Source: an uncultured Burkholderiales bacterium
GTDB lineage: Bacteria > Pseudomonadota > Gammaproteobacteria > Burkholderiales > Burkholderiaceae_C
Reading direction: 5' to 3'
DNA: 64,000 nucleotides
NCBI GenBank assembly: GCA_903886485.1
Contig: CAISMH010000011.1
Location: 186,001-250,000, forward strand
Numbering within the stretch: position 1 is the stretch's first letter; every line of letters begins with the position of its first letter. Below, piece after piece: positions 1 through 9,779 of the stretch. The notes beneath the pieces were generated by a model. That model was not told where the DNA came from, ran no database searches, and was given only the letters and a program-made list of their open reading frames with translations. The position numbers were made by a program, and so were the translations under genes.

Positions 1-652
1 GCATTGCCGTGCGTAAAAACAAATCAAAGTCGGCGGCTTGTTGTGTTTCGTCCCAAGGCCCCAGCAAGCTCAAGGCACGACGCGAGAACATCACGGTGTT
101 GCCTACAAAGCCTTCAACGGCTTGGTGCTTGAACGTGTCTTGGCGGTGTTTGCAAAACGCAGCCCAGTTGCCGTACATCCACTTGTGCATGAACAACAGG
201 CTGTGGCGGCCGGTGCCCAACAAACCCACCAAGCCACGAATGCGGTTCCAGCGACGGCGCAGCTTTTTGGTGGCGGCTTTGCTTTCGATGCGCTCAATGC
301 CACACGAGGTGATGACGTCGAGTTGGTTGTGCTCGGCGTTGGCGATCAAGGTCGCATCCCAATCTTGGCTAACGATGATGTCGTTGTTCAAGAACGCCAA
401 CCACTCGCCCTTGGCGACCGCAATACCTTGGTTCTGCGAGACAGGGTAAGAGTAGTTGCCGGGGTTGCGAATGACGCGTGCGCCCACGGACTCAAAAAAA
501 TCAGCGCTGGCGTCCGTTGAGGCGTTGTCGATGACGATCAACTCAAACGAATGATGGGTGTTCTTGACCAAGTTCTCCCAATAAATCTGGTTCATCGGCA
601 ACTGGTTGTAAACCGCTGTGATGATGCTGAGTTTGGGGGTTTGTTCAGACAT
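1..652 (-). CDS. Glycosyltransferase family 2, partial (3' end off the left edge)
   Basis: The reading frame opens at 652 and is still open at position 1, giving the first 217 residues. It starts MSEQTPKLSIITAVYN, the nucleotide-sugar binding beta strand of GT-A family 2 transferases. DNASTD follows near residue 45 and LNND near residue 91, which is the usual site of the metal-binding acidic motif. These enzymes move a sugar from a nucleotide donor to a glycan at the cytoplasmic membrane face. It lies 21 bp after the heptosyltransferase gene on the same strand, so LPS core or surface-glycan assembly is likely, but the acceptor cannot be told. The C-terminus is missing. Confidence 0.85.
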   Translation of the reverse strand, partial: MSEQTPKLSIITAVYNQLPMNQIYWENLVKNTHHSFELIVIDNASTDASADFFESVGARVIRNPGNYSYPVSQNQGIAVAKGEWLAFLNNDIIVSQDWDATLIANAEHNQLDVITSCGIERIESKAATKKLRRRWNRIRGLVGLLGTGRHSLLFMHKWMYGNWAAFCKHRQDTFKHQAVEGFVGNTVMFSRRALSLLGPWDETQQAADFDLFLRTAM

Positions 653-673
653 GGACGAACTTTTCAAAGGGGT

Positions 674-1735
674 TCAAAGCAAGCGATACACGCGCTCGGC
701 GGACACGTCTTCTAGGCAGCGGGTGTGGCCCAAGGGGCAGGTGCGCTCGTAGCAAGGTGCGCAGGCCAGCGGGGGCTGGTAGTTGGGATCCACGCGCAGC
801 CACACCACCCGCGCACGCTCGTTCAAGGGCGGTGTGTGCTCCGGGCTGGATGAACCAAACACCGCGACTTGCGGTACGCCAAAAGCAGCGGCGACGTGCA
901 TGAGGCCCGAGTCGTTGCTCACCATGCGGTGGGCAGAGGCGATCAGCGCGAAGGCCTGCATCAGATTGGTTTGGCCTGCCAAGTTGAAGCAATGCCCGGG
1001 CTGTTGGGCATTCGCTGTGGTGGCAATTTCTTGGCAGATGTCGAACTCTTTGTTGGAGCCGAGCAAGAAGACAGGGCGGTCCATCTTGCCCGCGAGTTCT
1101 GCAAAGTGTTTGGCGGGCCAGCGTTTGGCTGGACCATATTCAGCGCCCGGCGCGAACACCACGAAACTGTGCTTGGCCAAGGTGGGCAGCGTGGGCATGT
1201 GGGTGGCGAGTGCTTCTAGGGCCTCGTCCATCAACCCCACACCTGCTTTGAGCACGGGCCGCAAGTCGCCCACCAGTTTCATGGGCTTGCCCGGGGTTTG
1301 ACCCAGCAAACTCAATGCGGCGTACCACTCCACCATGGGTGGGCGCACTTCAGTTTGGGGATTGGGCAAACGATCGGTCAACAGGCCAAAGCGCATTTCG
1401 CCGGTGTAGCCCACGCGTTGGGGAATACCGGCCATCCATGGCAGCAAAGCGCTTTTGAGCGAGTTGGGGCAGACATAGGCCAAGTCAAACTTGCCACGCA
1501 GTTGGCGCGCCAAATTCAAGCGGCCCATGAGCTGCAAACCACCGTGCTTGAACGGCATCTCAATCACCTCGGCCACGCCGGGCATCACGCGGTAAACCGG
1601 TGCAATCCAAGGTAGCGCAGCGACAGTGAGGCGCTCACCACGCGCAGCGAGACGGCGCAGCAAGGGCTCGGTCATCACCGCGTCCCCAATCCATTGAGGC
1701 GCGATGATGAGGGCGTTTTTAGTGATGGCCGCCAA
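674..1735 (-). CDS. waaF: ADP-heptose:LPS heptosyltransferase II (GT9 family)
   Basis: This GT9 transferase adds the second heptose to the LPS inner core in the cytoplasm. Near the N-terminus it has the WaaF hallmark APQWIGDAVMTEPLLRRL. Near the C-terminus it has the nucleotide-sugar site VSNDSGLMHVAAAFG followed by VAVFGSSSPEHT. I placed the start at a TTG (1735), giving 353 residues that begin MAAITKNALIIAPQW, as WaaF proteins normally begin close to this strand. The next in-frame ATG at 1807 would add 24 residues and deepen the overlap with the zinc-finger gene. Even the TTG start overlaps that gene by 17 bp, so the two are probably translationally coupled. Confidence 0.88.
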   Translation of the reverse strand: MAAITKNALIIAPQWIGDAVMTEPLLRRLAARGERLTVAALPWIAPVYRVMPGVAEVIEMPFKHGGLQLMGRLNLARQLRGKFDLAYVCPNSLKSALLPWMAGIPQRVGYTGEMRFGLLTDRLPNPQTEVRPPMVEWYAALSLLGQTPGKPMKLVGDLRPVLKAGVGLMDEALEALATHMPTLPTLAKHSFVVFAPGAEYGPAKRWPAKHFAELAGKMDRPVFLLGSNKEFDICQEIATTANAQQPGHCFNLAGQTNLMQAFALIASAHRMVSNDSGLMHVAAAFGVPQVAVFGSSSPEHTPPLNERARVVWLRVDPNYQPPLACAPCYERTCPLGHTRCLEDVSAERVYRLL

Positions 1736-1922
1736 CGTGCTCGCCGGCTTTGAGTTTGTAAGCGGTGCCGCAATAAGGGCACTTGGCCTCGCCTGTTGTG
1801 GCCACATCCAAGTAGACCTTGGGATGGCTATTCCAGAGCTTCATGTCGGCTTTGGCACTGGGACAAAACACGCCACCGTGGCCATTGAGTTCTTTGGCTA
1901 AGAGTTCAACTGTGTTGCTCAT
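1719..1922 (-). CDS. Zinc-finger domain protein (zf-CHCC type)
   Basis: A 67-residue protein with the zf-CHCC pattern: GGVFCPS around Cys20, then HPKVYLD, then the CPYCG knuckle near residue 49, and a His-rich end. The family is small and mostly uncharacterised; it resembles the zinc-binding part of the mitochondrial complex I subunit NDUFS6. Beta-proteobacteria commonly keep it directly after ilvE, as here, where the spacing is 18 bp. It probably shares a transcript with ilvE, waaF and the GT2. Zinc binding is well supported by the motif; its cellular job is unknown. Confidence 0.85.
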   Translation of the reverse strand: MSNTVELLAKELNGHGGVFCPSAKADMKLWNSHPKVYLDVATTGEAKCPYCGTAYKLKAGEHVGGHH

Positions 1923-1940
1923 TTGTAATTCCTCAGAAGA

Positions 1941-2882
1941 TCAGACCTTGGTCAACCAGTGCGCGTACTTCGGATTGCGGCCATTGACGATGTCAAAGAA
2001 TGCGGCTTGGATCTTCTCCGTGATCGGCCCGCGGCTGCCTTCGCCCAATTGGATGCGGTCGAGTTCGCGAATCGGTGTGACTTCAGCGGCCGTGCCTGTG
2101 AAGAAGGCTTCGTCGGCAATGTAGATCTCGTCACGCGTGATGCGCTTTTGCACGATCTCAAGGCCCAAATCTTTGGCGATGTGGAACACCGTGTTGCGGG
2201 TGATGCCGTTGAGTGCGCCAGCCGACAAGTCAGGGGTGTAGATCACGCCGTCTTTGACCACAAAGATGTTTTCGCCCGCGCCTTCAGACACGAAGCCCGA
2301 GGTGTCGAGCAACAAGGCTTCGTCGTAGCCTTCGTCGGTCACTTCCATGTTGGCCAAGATGGAGTTGGTGTAGTTGCTCACCGCCTTGGCTTGCGTCATG
2401 GTGATGTTGACGTGGTGACGGGTGTAGCTCGACGTCTTGACGCGGATGCCGCGCTTCATGCCTTCTTCACCGAGGTAAGCACCCCACGTCCAAGCCGCCA
2501 CCATCAAGTGGATGGTGTTGCCTTTAGGGCTGACGCCGAGCTTTTTGTCGCCGATCCAAGTCAAGGGACGGATGTAGCCGCTGTCCAAATGGTTCTCACG
2601 CATCACCGCGCATTGCGCTTCATTGACTTGCGCCTTGGTGAAAGGGATGTGCATGCGCAAAATTTTGGCGCTGTTGAATAAGCGGTCGGTGTGCTCTTGC
2701 AAACGGAAGATGGCGGTGCCTTGCTCGGTTTTGTAAGCGCGCACGCCTTCGAATGCGCCGCAGCCGTAATGCAGGGTGTGGCTCAGGACATGGATCTTGG
2801 CATCACGCCAATCGACCATCTGGCCGTCCATCCAGATTTTGCCGTCACGGTCAGACATGGATGATGGGATCACGACGCTCAT
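1941..2882 (-). CDS. ilvE: Branched-chain amino acid aminotransferase
   Basis: A 313-residue fold-type IV PLP aminotransferase that interconverts Leu, Ile and Val with their 2-oxo acids using glutamate/2-oxoglutarate. The PLP lysine is Lys166 in MTQAKAVSNY. The cofactor-binding Glu lies in GFVSEGAGENIF near residue 200, and the N-terminal active-site stretch is LHYGCGAFEGVRAY. Length is typical of IlvE, and the EGVRAY and YIRPL blocks favour IlvE over D-amino acid aminotransferase or PabC. It heads the minus-strand run ilvE, zinc finger, waaF, GT2. No other ilv or leu genes are near. Confidence 0.95.
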   Translation of the reverse strand: MSVVIPSSMSDRDGKIWMDGQMVDWRDAKIHVLSHTLHYGCGAFEGVRAYKTEQGTAIFRLQEHTDRLFNSAKILRMHIPFTKAQVNEAQCAVMRENHLDSGYIRPLTWIGDKKLGVSPKGNTIHLMVAAWTWGAYLGEEGMKRGIRVKTSSYTRHHVNITMTQAKAVSNYTNSILANMEVTDEGYDEALLLDTSGFVSEGAGENIFVVKDGVIYTPDLSAGALNGITRNTVFHIAKDLGLEIVQKRITRDEIYIADEAFFTGTAAEVTPIRELDRIQLGEGSRGPITEKIQAAFFDIVNGRNPKYAHWLTKV

Positions 2883-2953
2883 GGGGTTTCCTTTGGACTG
2901 GTGGTGTTGTCGCCTGTTTCGGCGTAGTGGTTCATTTTAGCGACCCGCATGTG

Positions 2954-2973
2954 AACCCAAACTGACTTGGGTT
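2954..2973 (-). terminator. Weak hairpin after the hypothetical membrane protein gene
   Basis: Perfect 7-bp arms AACCCAA and TTGGGTT enclose a 6-nt loop, just past the stop of the gene at 2983-3414. The minus-strand product has no clear U-run, so intrinsic termination is doubtful; it could act with Rho or as a 3' end stabiliser. Confidence 0.35.
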
Positions 2974-2982
2974 TGCGAGCGC

Positions 2983-3414
2983 TCAATCGTTGGCCGCATG
3001 GGCCACGGGTTCGACATCGGTGGCTTGGAACGGACGCTCCAGCGTCCAGCTTTGCAGCTTGCCTTGTGCAAACACGCAACGCACCACGGATTGGCTGCCA
3101 TCGCGCCAGCTGAACACCTCGGGCTGGCTGTCTTTCTCGGTTTCAAGCTGGCCCAAAGCGCGGGTCATGGCGATGACGTGCATGAGGCTGAGGCCCACTT
3201 TGAGCTTGGCATTGAGCATGACGGCGCTGTCGACAAAACCAATCGGGCGATTGGTTGCGCGTTTCATGATCTGCACTAAGCGTGTGAAGTACAGCAGCAG
3301 CCACATGACGCCGCAGGTCACAACCAAGGCGATGCCCATCCAACCCCAGCTTTGCCAGCCCCAAGCGGTCAAGCCCACGACGCCAATTGGCACCCAATAT
3401 CTTTGAAAGTTCAT
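2983..3414 (-). CDS. Hypothetical membrane protein
   Basis: A 143-residue protein I do not recognise. Residues 8-45 form one or two hydrophobic segments rich in Trp and Gly (GWQSWGW, then a leucine-valine run). The rest is a soluble tail with MLNAKLKVGLSLMHVIAMTRALG, which looks helical, and a likely beta-rich end. It sits between ilvE and radA on the same strand, 12 bp after the radA stop, and may be cotranscribed with radA. No function can be assigned from sequence alone. Confidence 0.7.
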   Translation of the reverse strand: MNFQRYWVPIGVVGLTAWGWQSWGWMGIALVVTCGVMWLLLYFTRLVQIMKRATNRPIGFVDSAVMLNAKLKVGLSLMHVIAMTRALGQLETEKDSQPEVFSWRDGSQSVVRCVFAQGKLQSWTLERPFQATDVEPVAHAAND

Positions 3415-3426
3415 GGGCTTATTGTC

Positions 3427-4809
3427 TCAGGCTCTGCCCAACTCTCGCACCAAGCCGATGGCCTCATCCACGCGCTCCACCGCATGCACGGTCATGCCGG
3501 GGATGGGCTTCTTCGGCGCATTGGCTTTGGGGATGATCGCCACGGTAAAGCCCAACTTGGCCGCTTCTTTCAAACGCTCTTGGCCGCGCGGCGCAGGGCG
3601 CACTTCGCCCGCCAAGCCCACTTCGCCAAACGCGATGAAGCCTTGGGGCAGAGGTTTACCGCGCAGGCTGCTTTGAATCGACAGCAGCACCGCCAAGTCA
3701 GCAGCAGGCTCGCTGATGCGCACGCCACCGACGGCGTTGACAAACACGTCTTGGTCCATGCAGGCCACACCCGCGTGGCGATGCAAAACGGCCAACAACA
3801 TGGCCAAGCGGTCGCGGTCCAAGCCGACGCTCAAGCGGCGCGGCGAGGGGCCGCCCGTGTCCACCAAGGCTTGGATTTCGACCAACATGGGACGTGTGCC
3901 TTCGAGTGTCACCAACACGCAGCTGCCGGGCACGGGCTCGGCGTGTTGGCTCAAGAAAATGGCGCTGGGGTTGCTCACGCCCTTCAAGCCTTTTTCGGTC
4001 ATGGCGAAGACGCCAATTTCGTTCACGGCGCCGAAACGGTTTTTGATGGCCCGCACCAAGCGGTAGGTGGAGTGGGTATCGCCCTCAAAGTACAGCACGG
4101 TGTCCACCATGTGCTCCAGCACGCGGGGGCCAGCGAGTGCCCCTTCTTTGGTGACATGGCCCACCAACACCACCGCCGTGCCTGTGGCTTTGGCCATGCG
4201 CGTGAGGTGCGCCGCACATTCACGCACTTGCGCCACCGAGCCGGGGGCGCTGGTGAGTTGGTCGGAGTAGACGGTTTGGATGGAGTCCATCACCATCACG
4301 TCCGGCTGGAATTTGTCGGCCGTGGCCAGCACCTTTTCAAGCTGCGTTTCGGCCAGCACTTGCACTTGGCTGTGGTCTAGCCCCAAGCGGCGCGAACGCA
4401 ACGCGACTTGCGCGGCGGACTCCTCGCCCGTCACGTACAAGGTGCGCTTGCCCGTGCGTTGCAGCCCATCCATGGCTTGCAAAATCAAGGTGGATTTGCC
4501 AATGCCGGGGTCACCGCCAATCAGCACCACGCCGCCTTGCACCATGCCGCCGCCCAGCACGCGGTCCAACTCCTCTTGGCCCGTGGGGGTCCGCGCCACG
4601 TCTTGCGCTTCGATGTCGCAGAGCACCGCCACTTCGGAGGCGGGGGCCAACGCGGCCATGCCGGCATAGCGGTTTTTGGCAGGGCCGGCGCTGTCCACGG
4701 CGGTTTCAATCAGCGTGTTCCATGCGTTGCAACTCGGGCATTTGCCCAGCCATTTGGCGGTGATGCCGCCACAGTCGGTGCAGGTGTATTGGGTTTTTTC
4801 TTTGGCCAT
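3427..4809 (-). CDS. radA: DNA repair protein RadA
   Basis: RadA (Sms) is a RecA-like ATPase and helicase that processes branched intermediates in recombination and repair. The 460 residues show all family parts in order: an N-terminal C4 zinc finger (Cys10, Cys13, Cys24, Cys27), Walker A GDPGIGKS at 99-106, the RadA-specific KNRFG motif near residue 260, and a C-terminal Lon-protease-like domain that lacks proteolysis in this family. Length equals the E. coli protein. It is followed by the small membrane protein gene on the same strand. Confidence 0.97.
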   Translation of the reverse strand: MAKEKTQYTCTDCGGITAKWLGKCPSCNAWNTLIETAVDSAGPAKNRYAGMAALAPASEVAVLCDIEAQDVARTPTGQEELDRVLGGGMVQGGVVLIGGDPGIGKSTLILQAMDGLQRTGKRTLYVTGEESAAQVALRSRRLGLDHSQVQVLAETQLEKVLATADKFQPDVMVMDSIQTVYSDQLTSAPGSVAQVRECAAHLTRMAKATGTAVVLVGHVTKEGALAGPRVLEHMVDTVLYFEGDTHSTYRLVRAIKNRFGAVNEIGVFAMTEKGLKGVSNPSAIFLSQHAEPVPGSCVLVTLEGTRPMLVEIQALVDTGGPSPRRLSVGLDRDRLAMLLAVLHRHAGVACMDQDVFVNAVGGVRISEPAADLAVLLSIQSSLRGKPLPQGFIAFGEVGLAGEVRPAPRGQERLKEAAKLGFTVAIIPKANAPKKPIPGMTVHAVERVDEAIGLVRELGRA

Positions 4810-4955
4810 GCGTCAATATTACTGGATAAATAACCAGTCCTGTTTTTTGTGTGTCGGCAGGCCCTCGGCGAGTCCCTGCCCACCAAGCCGTTGCACCCCA
4901 TTAACATCGACAACCGTCGGCACATTTGTCTTAAAAATCTTTGAAAGCCCCTGTC

Positions 4956-5768
4956 ATGCAAACCCCTGTGAATCAATTCAAACAAGCCTTACATCAGCAA
5001 CAACCACAAATCGGTTTGTGGATGGGCTTGGGCAATGCCGTGACGACCGATATTTGCGCGGGCGCTGGATTTGACTGGTTGGTGGTGGACGGCGAACACG
5101 GCCCCAACGACTTGACCACCTTGCTGGCCCAGCTGCAAGTGATTGCGGCTTACCCGAACTCACACCCCGTGGTGCGCGTGCCGCATGATGCGCCGGCGTT
5201 GTTGAAGCAAGTGCTGGACATTGGTGCCACCACTGTGCTGGTGCCCATGGTGGACACCGCCGAACAAGCCGCCGCGATTGTGAAAGCGTGCCACTACCCA
5301 CAAGACGATGGACACGGCGGCATACGCGGCATGGCCGGTACACGCGCCTCGCGCTGGGGACGCTACGCCAACTACGGCAAAGAAGCGAACGATCAGGTCT
5401 GCGTGCTGGTGCAAGCTGAAACACGTGAGGCGCTGAAGAACCTCGATGCCATCGCCGCCACGCCCGGCGTGGACGGTGTGTTCATTGGGCCTGCGGACTT
5501 GTCCGCTTCGATGGGACACATCGGCAACCCGATGCACCCCGAAGTGCAAGCGGCCATCGTGGACGCGATCGGGCGCATTCGCAAAGCAGGCAAAGCACCG
5601 GGCATCTTGATGGGTGACGAAACTTTGGCGCGTCAGTACCTATCGTTGGGTGCCTTGTTTGTGGCGGTGGGTGTGGACAGCATGATTTTGTCGCGCCAAA
5701 CCTCGGCCTTGGCCGCCAAATACAAAGAGGGTTTGGCAGAAGTCGCGGCGAGCAAAGGCCCTTACTGA
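4956..5768 (+). CDS. hpaI: HpcH/HpaI aldolase (4-hydroxy-2-oxoheptanedioate aldolase type)
   Basis: A class II, metal-dependent pyruvate aldolase of the HpaI family (270 residues). DGEHGP at 45-50 holds the catalytic His48; the metal Glu lies in QAETREAL near residue 150 and the metal Asp in [10 protein letters not shown] near residue 176. The family cleaves 4-hydroxy-2-oxo acids to pyruvate plus an aldehyde in aromatic or sugar-acid breakdown. No other aromatic catabolism gene is near, so the true substrate is uncertain (2-keto-3-deoxy sugar acids are possible). I chose the ATG at 4956; an upstream TTG at 4941 would add five residues. Confidence 0.85.
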   Translation: MQTPVNQFKQALHQQQPQIGLWMGLGNAVTTDICAGAGFDWLVVDGEHGPNDLTTLLAQLQVIAAYPNSHPVVRVPHDAPALLKQVLDIGATTVLVPMVDTAEQAAAIVKACHYPQDDGHGGIRGMAGTRASRWGRYANYGKEANDQVCVLVQAETREALKNLDAIAATPGVDGVFIGPADLSASMGHIGNPMHPEVQAAIVDAIGRIRKAGKAPGILMGDETLARQYLSLGALFVAVGVDSMILSRQTSALAAKYKEGLAEVAASKGPY

Positions 5769-5778
5769 GGCCCCGAAC

Positions 5779-6891
5779 TTAGTCTTGCGTGAAGCCCACG
5801 CGCGCAGACACCGCGCACATCAGTTCATAGCCCACCGTGCCCGCGGCTTGGGCCACTTCGTCAATGGGCAGCACGGCGCTGCCGCAAGCGGCACTGGCCT
5901 TGCCCCACAACGTGACTTCACTGCCGTAGCCCCCCGTTGCATCGCAAGGGCTCAGGTCCACCGCGAGCATGTCCATGCTCACGCGGCCCAAAGTGCGGGT
6001 GCGCACGCCTTGCACCAACACGGGCGTGCCTGTGGGGCAGTGGCGCGGATAGCCATCGGCATAGCCACAGGCGACCACCCCAATGCGCATCGGCGCCTCG
6101 GCTTTGAAGGCCGAGCCATACCCGACGGTGTCGCCGGCTTGCAGGTCTTGTGTGGCGATGATGCGGCTGCGCAAACTCATCGTGGGCTGCAAGTTCCACT
6201 GCGCGATGTTGCGCTCTGGAAAATCTGGCGCACTGCCGTACAAGGCGATGCCAGGACGCACCCAGTCGGCGGCCACGCTGGCATCACTGCCGTGACGTAA
6301 CAAGCCAGCACTGTTACAGGTGCTGCGTTCGCCCGGCAAGTCTTGGGTCGTTTCGGTGAAGACCGCCATTTGTGCCGCAATCCCTTTGGTGCCATCGGCA
6401 TCGCTGAAATGGGTGATGAGAGAAATCTCATCCACTTGCGGGAGTTGGTTCAATCGCGTCCATGCCGAACGAAAGCGCGTGGGTGTGAAACCCAAGCGGT
6501 TCATGCCGCTGTTCATTTTGAGAAAGATGCGATGGGGGACTTGCGTTTTGTGACGACTGAGCATGTCGATTTGTTCGTCGCAATGCACGGTGTGCCACAG
6601 GTCTAAGCGCGAGCACAACTCCAAGTCACGCGCTTCAAACACGCCCTCTAGCAGCAACACGGGGCCGCGCCAGCCCAAGCTGCGAACGCGTTGCGCCTCA
6701 TCCAAGTCCAACAAAGCAAAACCATCCGCCGCACGCAAGCCTTCAAAGACACGCTCAAGGCCATGACCATAGGCATTGGCTTTGACCACGGCCCACATGC
6801 GTGCATCCGGTGTGGCGGTGCGCATGCGGGTCAAGTTGTGACGCAAGGCGTCGGTATGAACAAAGGCTTGTATCGGACGGGGCATGGCCAA
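5779..6891 (-). CDS. alr: Alanine racemase
   Basis: This PLP enzyme makes D-alanine from L-alanine for peptidoglycan. The PLP lysine is Lys37 in [10 protein letters not shown], and the second catalytic base is the Tyr in the TVGYGSAF block near residue 258. The GYADGYPR and GRVSMD motifs of the C-terminal barrel domain are present. Length (370) is normal. Two ATGs six bases apart (6891 and 6885) are equally plausible starts. It is divergent from lplT and convergent with the aldolase gene, 10 bp apart. Confidence 0.95.
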   Translation of the reverse strand: MAMPRPIQAFVHTDALRHNLTRMRTATPDARMWAVVKANAYGHGLERVFEGLRAADGFALLDLDEAQRVRSLGWRGPVLLLEGVFEARDLELCSRLDLWHTVHCDEQIDMLSRHKTQVPHRIFLKMNSGMNRLGFTPTRFRSAWTRLNQLPQVDEISLITHFSDADGTKGIAAQMAVFTETTQDLPGERSTCNSAGLLRHGSDASVAADWVRPGIALYGSAPDFPERNIAQWNLQPTMSLRSRIIATQDLQAGDTVGYGSAFKAEAPMRIGVVACGYADGYPRHCPTGTPVLVQGVRTRTLGRVSMDMLAVDLSPCDATGGYGSEVTLWGKASAACGSAVLPIDEVAQAAGTVGYELMCAVSARVGFTQD

Positions 6892-6984
6892 TATTGTGGC
6901 ACCCGCGTGATATAACCTTGGGTAGACACAGAAGAAAGAAGAATCAGCACACGCGCAGCCAGCTGCAAGTTGCCAGACCCATCT

Positions 6985-8292
6985 ATGAAGCGCGGTTTTT
7001 ACACCATCATGTCGGCCCAGTTTTTCAGTTCGTTGGCCGACAACGCCCTGTTTGTCACAGCCGTTGAATTACTGAAATCGAATGGCAGCGCCGAATGGCA
7101 ACGCGCCGCCTTGGTGCCGATGTTTGCGCTGTTCTACGTCGTGCTGGCACCGTTTGTCGGCGCGTTTGCCGACTCGCGACCCAAGGGCGAAGTCATGCTC
7201 ATGAGCAACACCATCAAAGTGGTGGGCTGCTTGATGATGTTGTTTGGTGTGCATCCCTTGCTGGCCTATGCCGTGGTTGGTTTGGGCGCGGCGGCTTACT
7301 CACCCGCAAAGTACGGCATCTTGACCGAGTTACTGCCAGCCTCTCAGTTGGTCAAAGCCAATGGCTGGATTGAGGGCTTGACCATCACCTCCATCATCTT
7401 GGGCGTGCTGTTGGGTGGTCAACTCGTGGGGCCGCACTTGTCGAGCTTCTTGTTGTCGTTTGACTTGCCCTTCGTCACCACTGGTGTAGACACCTCGGCG
7501 GAAGCGGCGATCTGTTTGTTGATCCCTCTGTACGCCTTGGCGGCTTGGTTCAACACACGCATTCCCTACACGGGCGCGGCCTTGATCCCCATGCGCTTGG
7601 ACCCCGACAAAAGCATGACCCGCAACCTGTGGGCGCTGCTGCCTGACTTCTGGCACTGCAACCAGCGTTTGTGGCACGACAAGCTGGGTCAAATCTCGCT
7701 GGCAACCACCACCTTGTTCTGGGGCGTGAGTGGCAATCTGCGCTACATCGTGTTGGCTTGGAGCGCGGCCGCGTTGGGCTACAGCACCACACAAGCGTCG
7801 AGCTTGGTGGGGGTGGTCGCGATTGGCACGGCGGTCGGTGCCGTGGTCGCGTCCATGAAGATGCGCCTCGACCACGCCACCCGCCTCATGCCTTTGGGCA
7901 TTGCCATGGGCATCTTTGTGGTGGCCATGAATTTCATCGACAACCTGTGGCTCGCTGTGCCCTTCCTCATCATCTTGGGTGGGTTGGGCGGGTTCTTGGT
8001 GGTCCCCATGAATGCGCTGCTGCAACACCGCGGCCACAACCTGATGGGGGCGGGGCGCTCCATCGCGGTGCAAAATTTGAACGAGCAGTTGTGCATCTTG
8101 GGGCTGGGCGGTTTGTACACCTTCAGCACCGGCATGGGCATGAGTGCCTTTGGCGCGATCACCGCATTCGGTGTGCTGGTGGGCTACGTTATGTGGCTCA
8201 TCAAGTTATGGCATCAGCACAACCACACGCACCACCGCGAAGAACTCGCGCGCTTGATGCACATCGCCCGCAACGACGACTTGCACGGCTAA
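6985..8292 (+). CDS. lplT: Lysophospholipid transporter LplT (MFS)
   Basis: A 435-residue major facilitator protein with about twelve membrane helices. The start [21 protein letters not shown] is the family signature and the reason for choosing the ATG at 6985. In E. coli, LplT flips lysophospholipids inward so that Aas can re-acylate them; no aas gene is fused or adjacent here. DSRPKGEVM after the second helix and [12 protein letters not shown] are LplT-like. It is divergent from alr and is followed 7 bp later by an EamA transporter, suggesting an operon. Confidence 0.9.
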   Translation: MKRGFYTIMSAQFFSSLADNALFVTAVELLKSNGSAEWQRAALVPMFALFYVVLAPFVGAFADSRPKGEVMLMSNTIKVVGCLMMLFGVHPLLAYAVVGLGAAAYSPAKYGILTELLPASQLVKANGWIEGLTITSIILGVLLGGQLVGPHLSSFLLSFDLPFVTTGVDTSAEAAICLLIPLYALAAWFNTRIPYTGAALIPMRLDPDKSMTRNLWALLPDFWHCNQRLWHDKLGQISLATTTLFWGVSGNLRYIVLAWSAAALGYSTTQASSLVGVVAIGTAVGAVVASMKMRLDHATRLMPLGIAMGIFVVAMNFIDNLWLAVPFLIILGGLGGFLVVPMNALLQHRGHNLMGAGRSIAVQNLNEQLCILGLGGLYTFSTGMGMSAFGAITAFGVLVGYVMWLIKLWHQHNHTHHREELARLMHIARNDDLHG

Positions 8293-8299
8293 GTCGCGC

Positions 8300-9238
8300 A
8301 TGTCTGGCCCACTGGCGCGCCCCACGCTGGCAGTGTTGGCATTGAGCTTCAACGCCTTGGTGTGGGGGCTGTCTTGGTGGCCGCTGCGCCAACTTGACGC
8401 GCACGGGCTTCACCCCTTGTGGACCACGGCCTGTGTGTTCAGCTTGGCGGCGCTGGCCCTGCTCGTGGTCTTTCCAACCAGCTGGCGGCACTTCAAACCC
8501 CACCCACAACTGGGGTGGCTGATGGTGGCCTCCGGTCTGACCAACGTGGGCTTCAACTGGGCTGTCACCACCGGTGACGTGATGCGTGTGGTGCTGTTGT
8601 TTTACTTGATGCCCACATGGGCCTTGCTGCTGGCGTGGTGGCTGCTTCAGGAGCGGCCCACACGCGGTGCGCTGGCACGCTTGGGGCTGGCCTTGTTAGG
8701 CGTGGTGTGGGTGCTGAAAACACCGGACTCGCCGTGGCCCTTGCCGCAAGATGTGTCGGACATGCTGGCCTTGCTAAGTGGGTTTTGCTTTGCACTCACC
8801 AACATCTGGTTGCTGCGTTTGCAGCACACGCCCGAATCAGCCCGCATGGTGGCGATGTTTGGCGGCGGTGCGGTGATGGCCGTGGTGTGTGCGGCCCTCG
8901 CCACGGCTGCGGGCGTGATCCCCGCAATGCCCTCGCTCGCCACTTGGTTGAGCGACTCAAACCTGATGCAACAAACTTCCGCATGGGCTCCGTGGGTGTT
9001 GGGCTTGAGTGCCGCCTTCTTGGTCTCGAACTTCGCGCTGCAATACGGCGCCGCACGTTTGAGCGCGCACACCACGGCGATGGTGATGATGTCGGAAGTG
9101 GTGTTCGCCAGCGTGTCCTCGGTGGCACTAGGGGCTTCAACGCTGACGTGGCGCGTCAGTCTTGGCGGCGGCATGATTGTGCTGGCTGCGTTGTTGGCAT
9201 CGCAGTCCCACACCGACACCCACACCGACCCCGTTTGA
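8300..9238 (+). CDS. EamA-family (DMT) transporter
   Basis: A 312-residue integral membrane protein with two EamA repeats and about ten helices, typical of drug/metabolite transporters that export amino acids, purines or other small metabolites. The first repeat has NALVWGLSWWPLRQL near residue 20, and the second ends in a helix before a short hydrophilic His/Asp tail. Substrate cannot be predicted. It starts 7 bp after lplT. Confidence 0.85.
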   Translation: MSGPLARPTLAVLALSFNALVWGLSWWPLRQLDAHGLHPLWTTACVFSLAALALLVVFPTSWRHFKPHPQLGWLMVASGLTNVGFNWAVTTGDVMRVVLLFYLMPTWALLLAWWLLQERPTRGALARLGLALLGVVWVLKTPDSPWPLPQDVSDMLALLSGFCFALTNIWLLRLQHTPESARMVAMFGGGAVMAVVCAALATAAGVIPAMPSLATWLSDSNLMQQTSAWAPWVLGLSAAFLVSNFALQYGAARLSAHTTAMVMMSEVVFASVSSVALGASTLTWRVSLGGGMIVLAALLASQSHTDTHTDPV

Positions 9239-9293
9239 CGCTCAACGCTGCAAAGCCTTGACGCATGCGCACTTGTTTTGAAAGGCTTTTGAC

Positions 9294-9779
9294 ATGACCA
9301 CCTTGACCGACTTCACCGCCCACCGCATTGACGGCACGCCCTTGAACTTTGCCGACCTGCAAGGCCGAGTGCTGCTCATCGTCAACACCGCCAGTGCCTG
9401 CGGTTTCACACCGCAATTTGAAGGGTTAGAAGCGCTACACAAACGCTATGGTGACCAAGGGCTCACCGTCATCGGTTTTCCATGCAACCAATTTGGCGCA
9501 CAAGACCCGGGCAGCAACGCCGAAATTGGCGCCTTCTGTCAACGCAACTACGGCGTGAGTTTCACGATGATGGAGAAAGTGGACGTCAACGGCGACAGCG
9601 CCCACCCGCTTTTTCAGTGGCTCAAGGCCGCAGCGCCCGGCGTGCTGGGCAGCGAAGCGATCAAATGGAACTTCACCAAGTTCTTGGTCGGCAAGGATGG
9701 GCAGGTGCGCAAACGCTATGCCTCAATGGATGCGCCGGCAAAGCTGAGCGCCGACATTGAAGCAGCATTGGCCGCTTGA
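9294..9779 (+). CDS. Glutathione peroxidase (thiol type)
   Basis: A 161-residue GPx/BtuE family protein that reduces hydroperoxides using glutathione or thioredoxin. The peroxidatic Cys36 lies in NTASACGFTPQ; the second conserved block FPCNQFGAQDPGS supplies the Gln, and WNFTKFLV the Trp of the catalytic triad. It has Cys rather than selenocysteine. Its stop directly abuts the convergent glcF stop (9780). Confidence 0.93.
   Translation: MTTLTDFTAHRIDGTPLNFADLQGRVLLIVNTASACGFTPQFEGLEALHKRYGDQGLTVIGFPCNQFGAQDPGSNAEIGAFCQRNYGVSFTMMEKVDVNGDSAHPLFQWLKAAAPGVLGSEAIKWNFTKFLVGKDGQVRKRYASMDAPAKLSADIEAALAA

Noticed and set aside
3352..4380. Open frame of 342 codons on the plus strand opposite radA
   Set aside because: Antisense to an intact radA; the His/Ala/Gln-rich translation is a by-product of codon bias.
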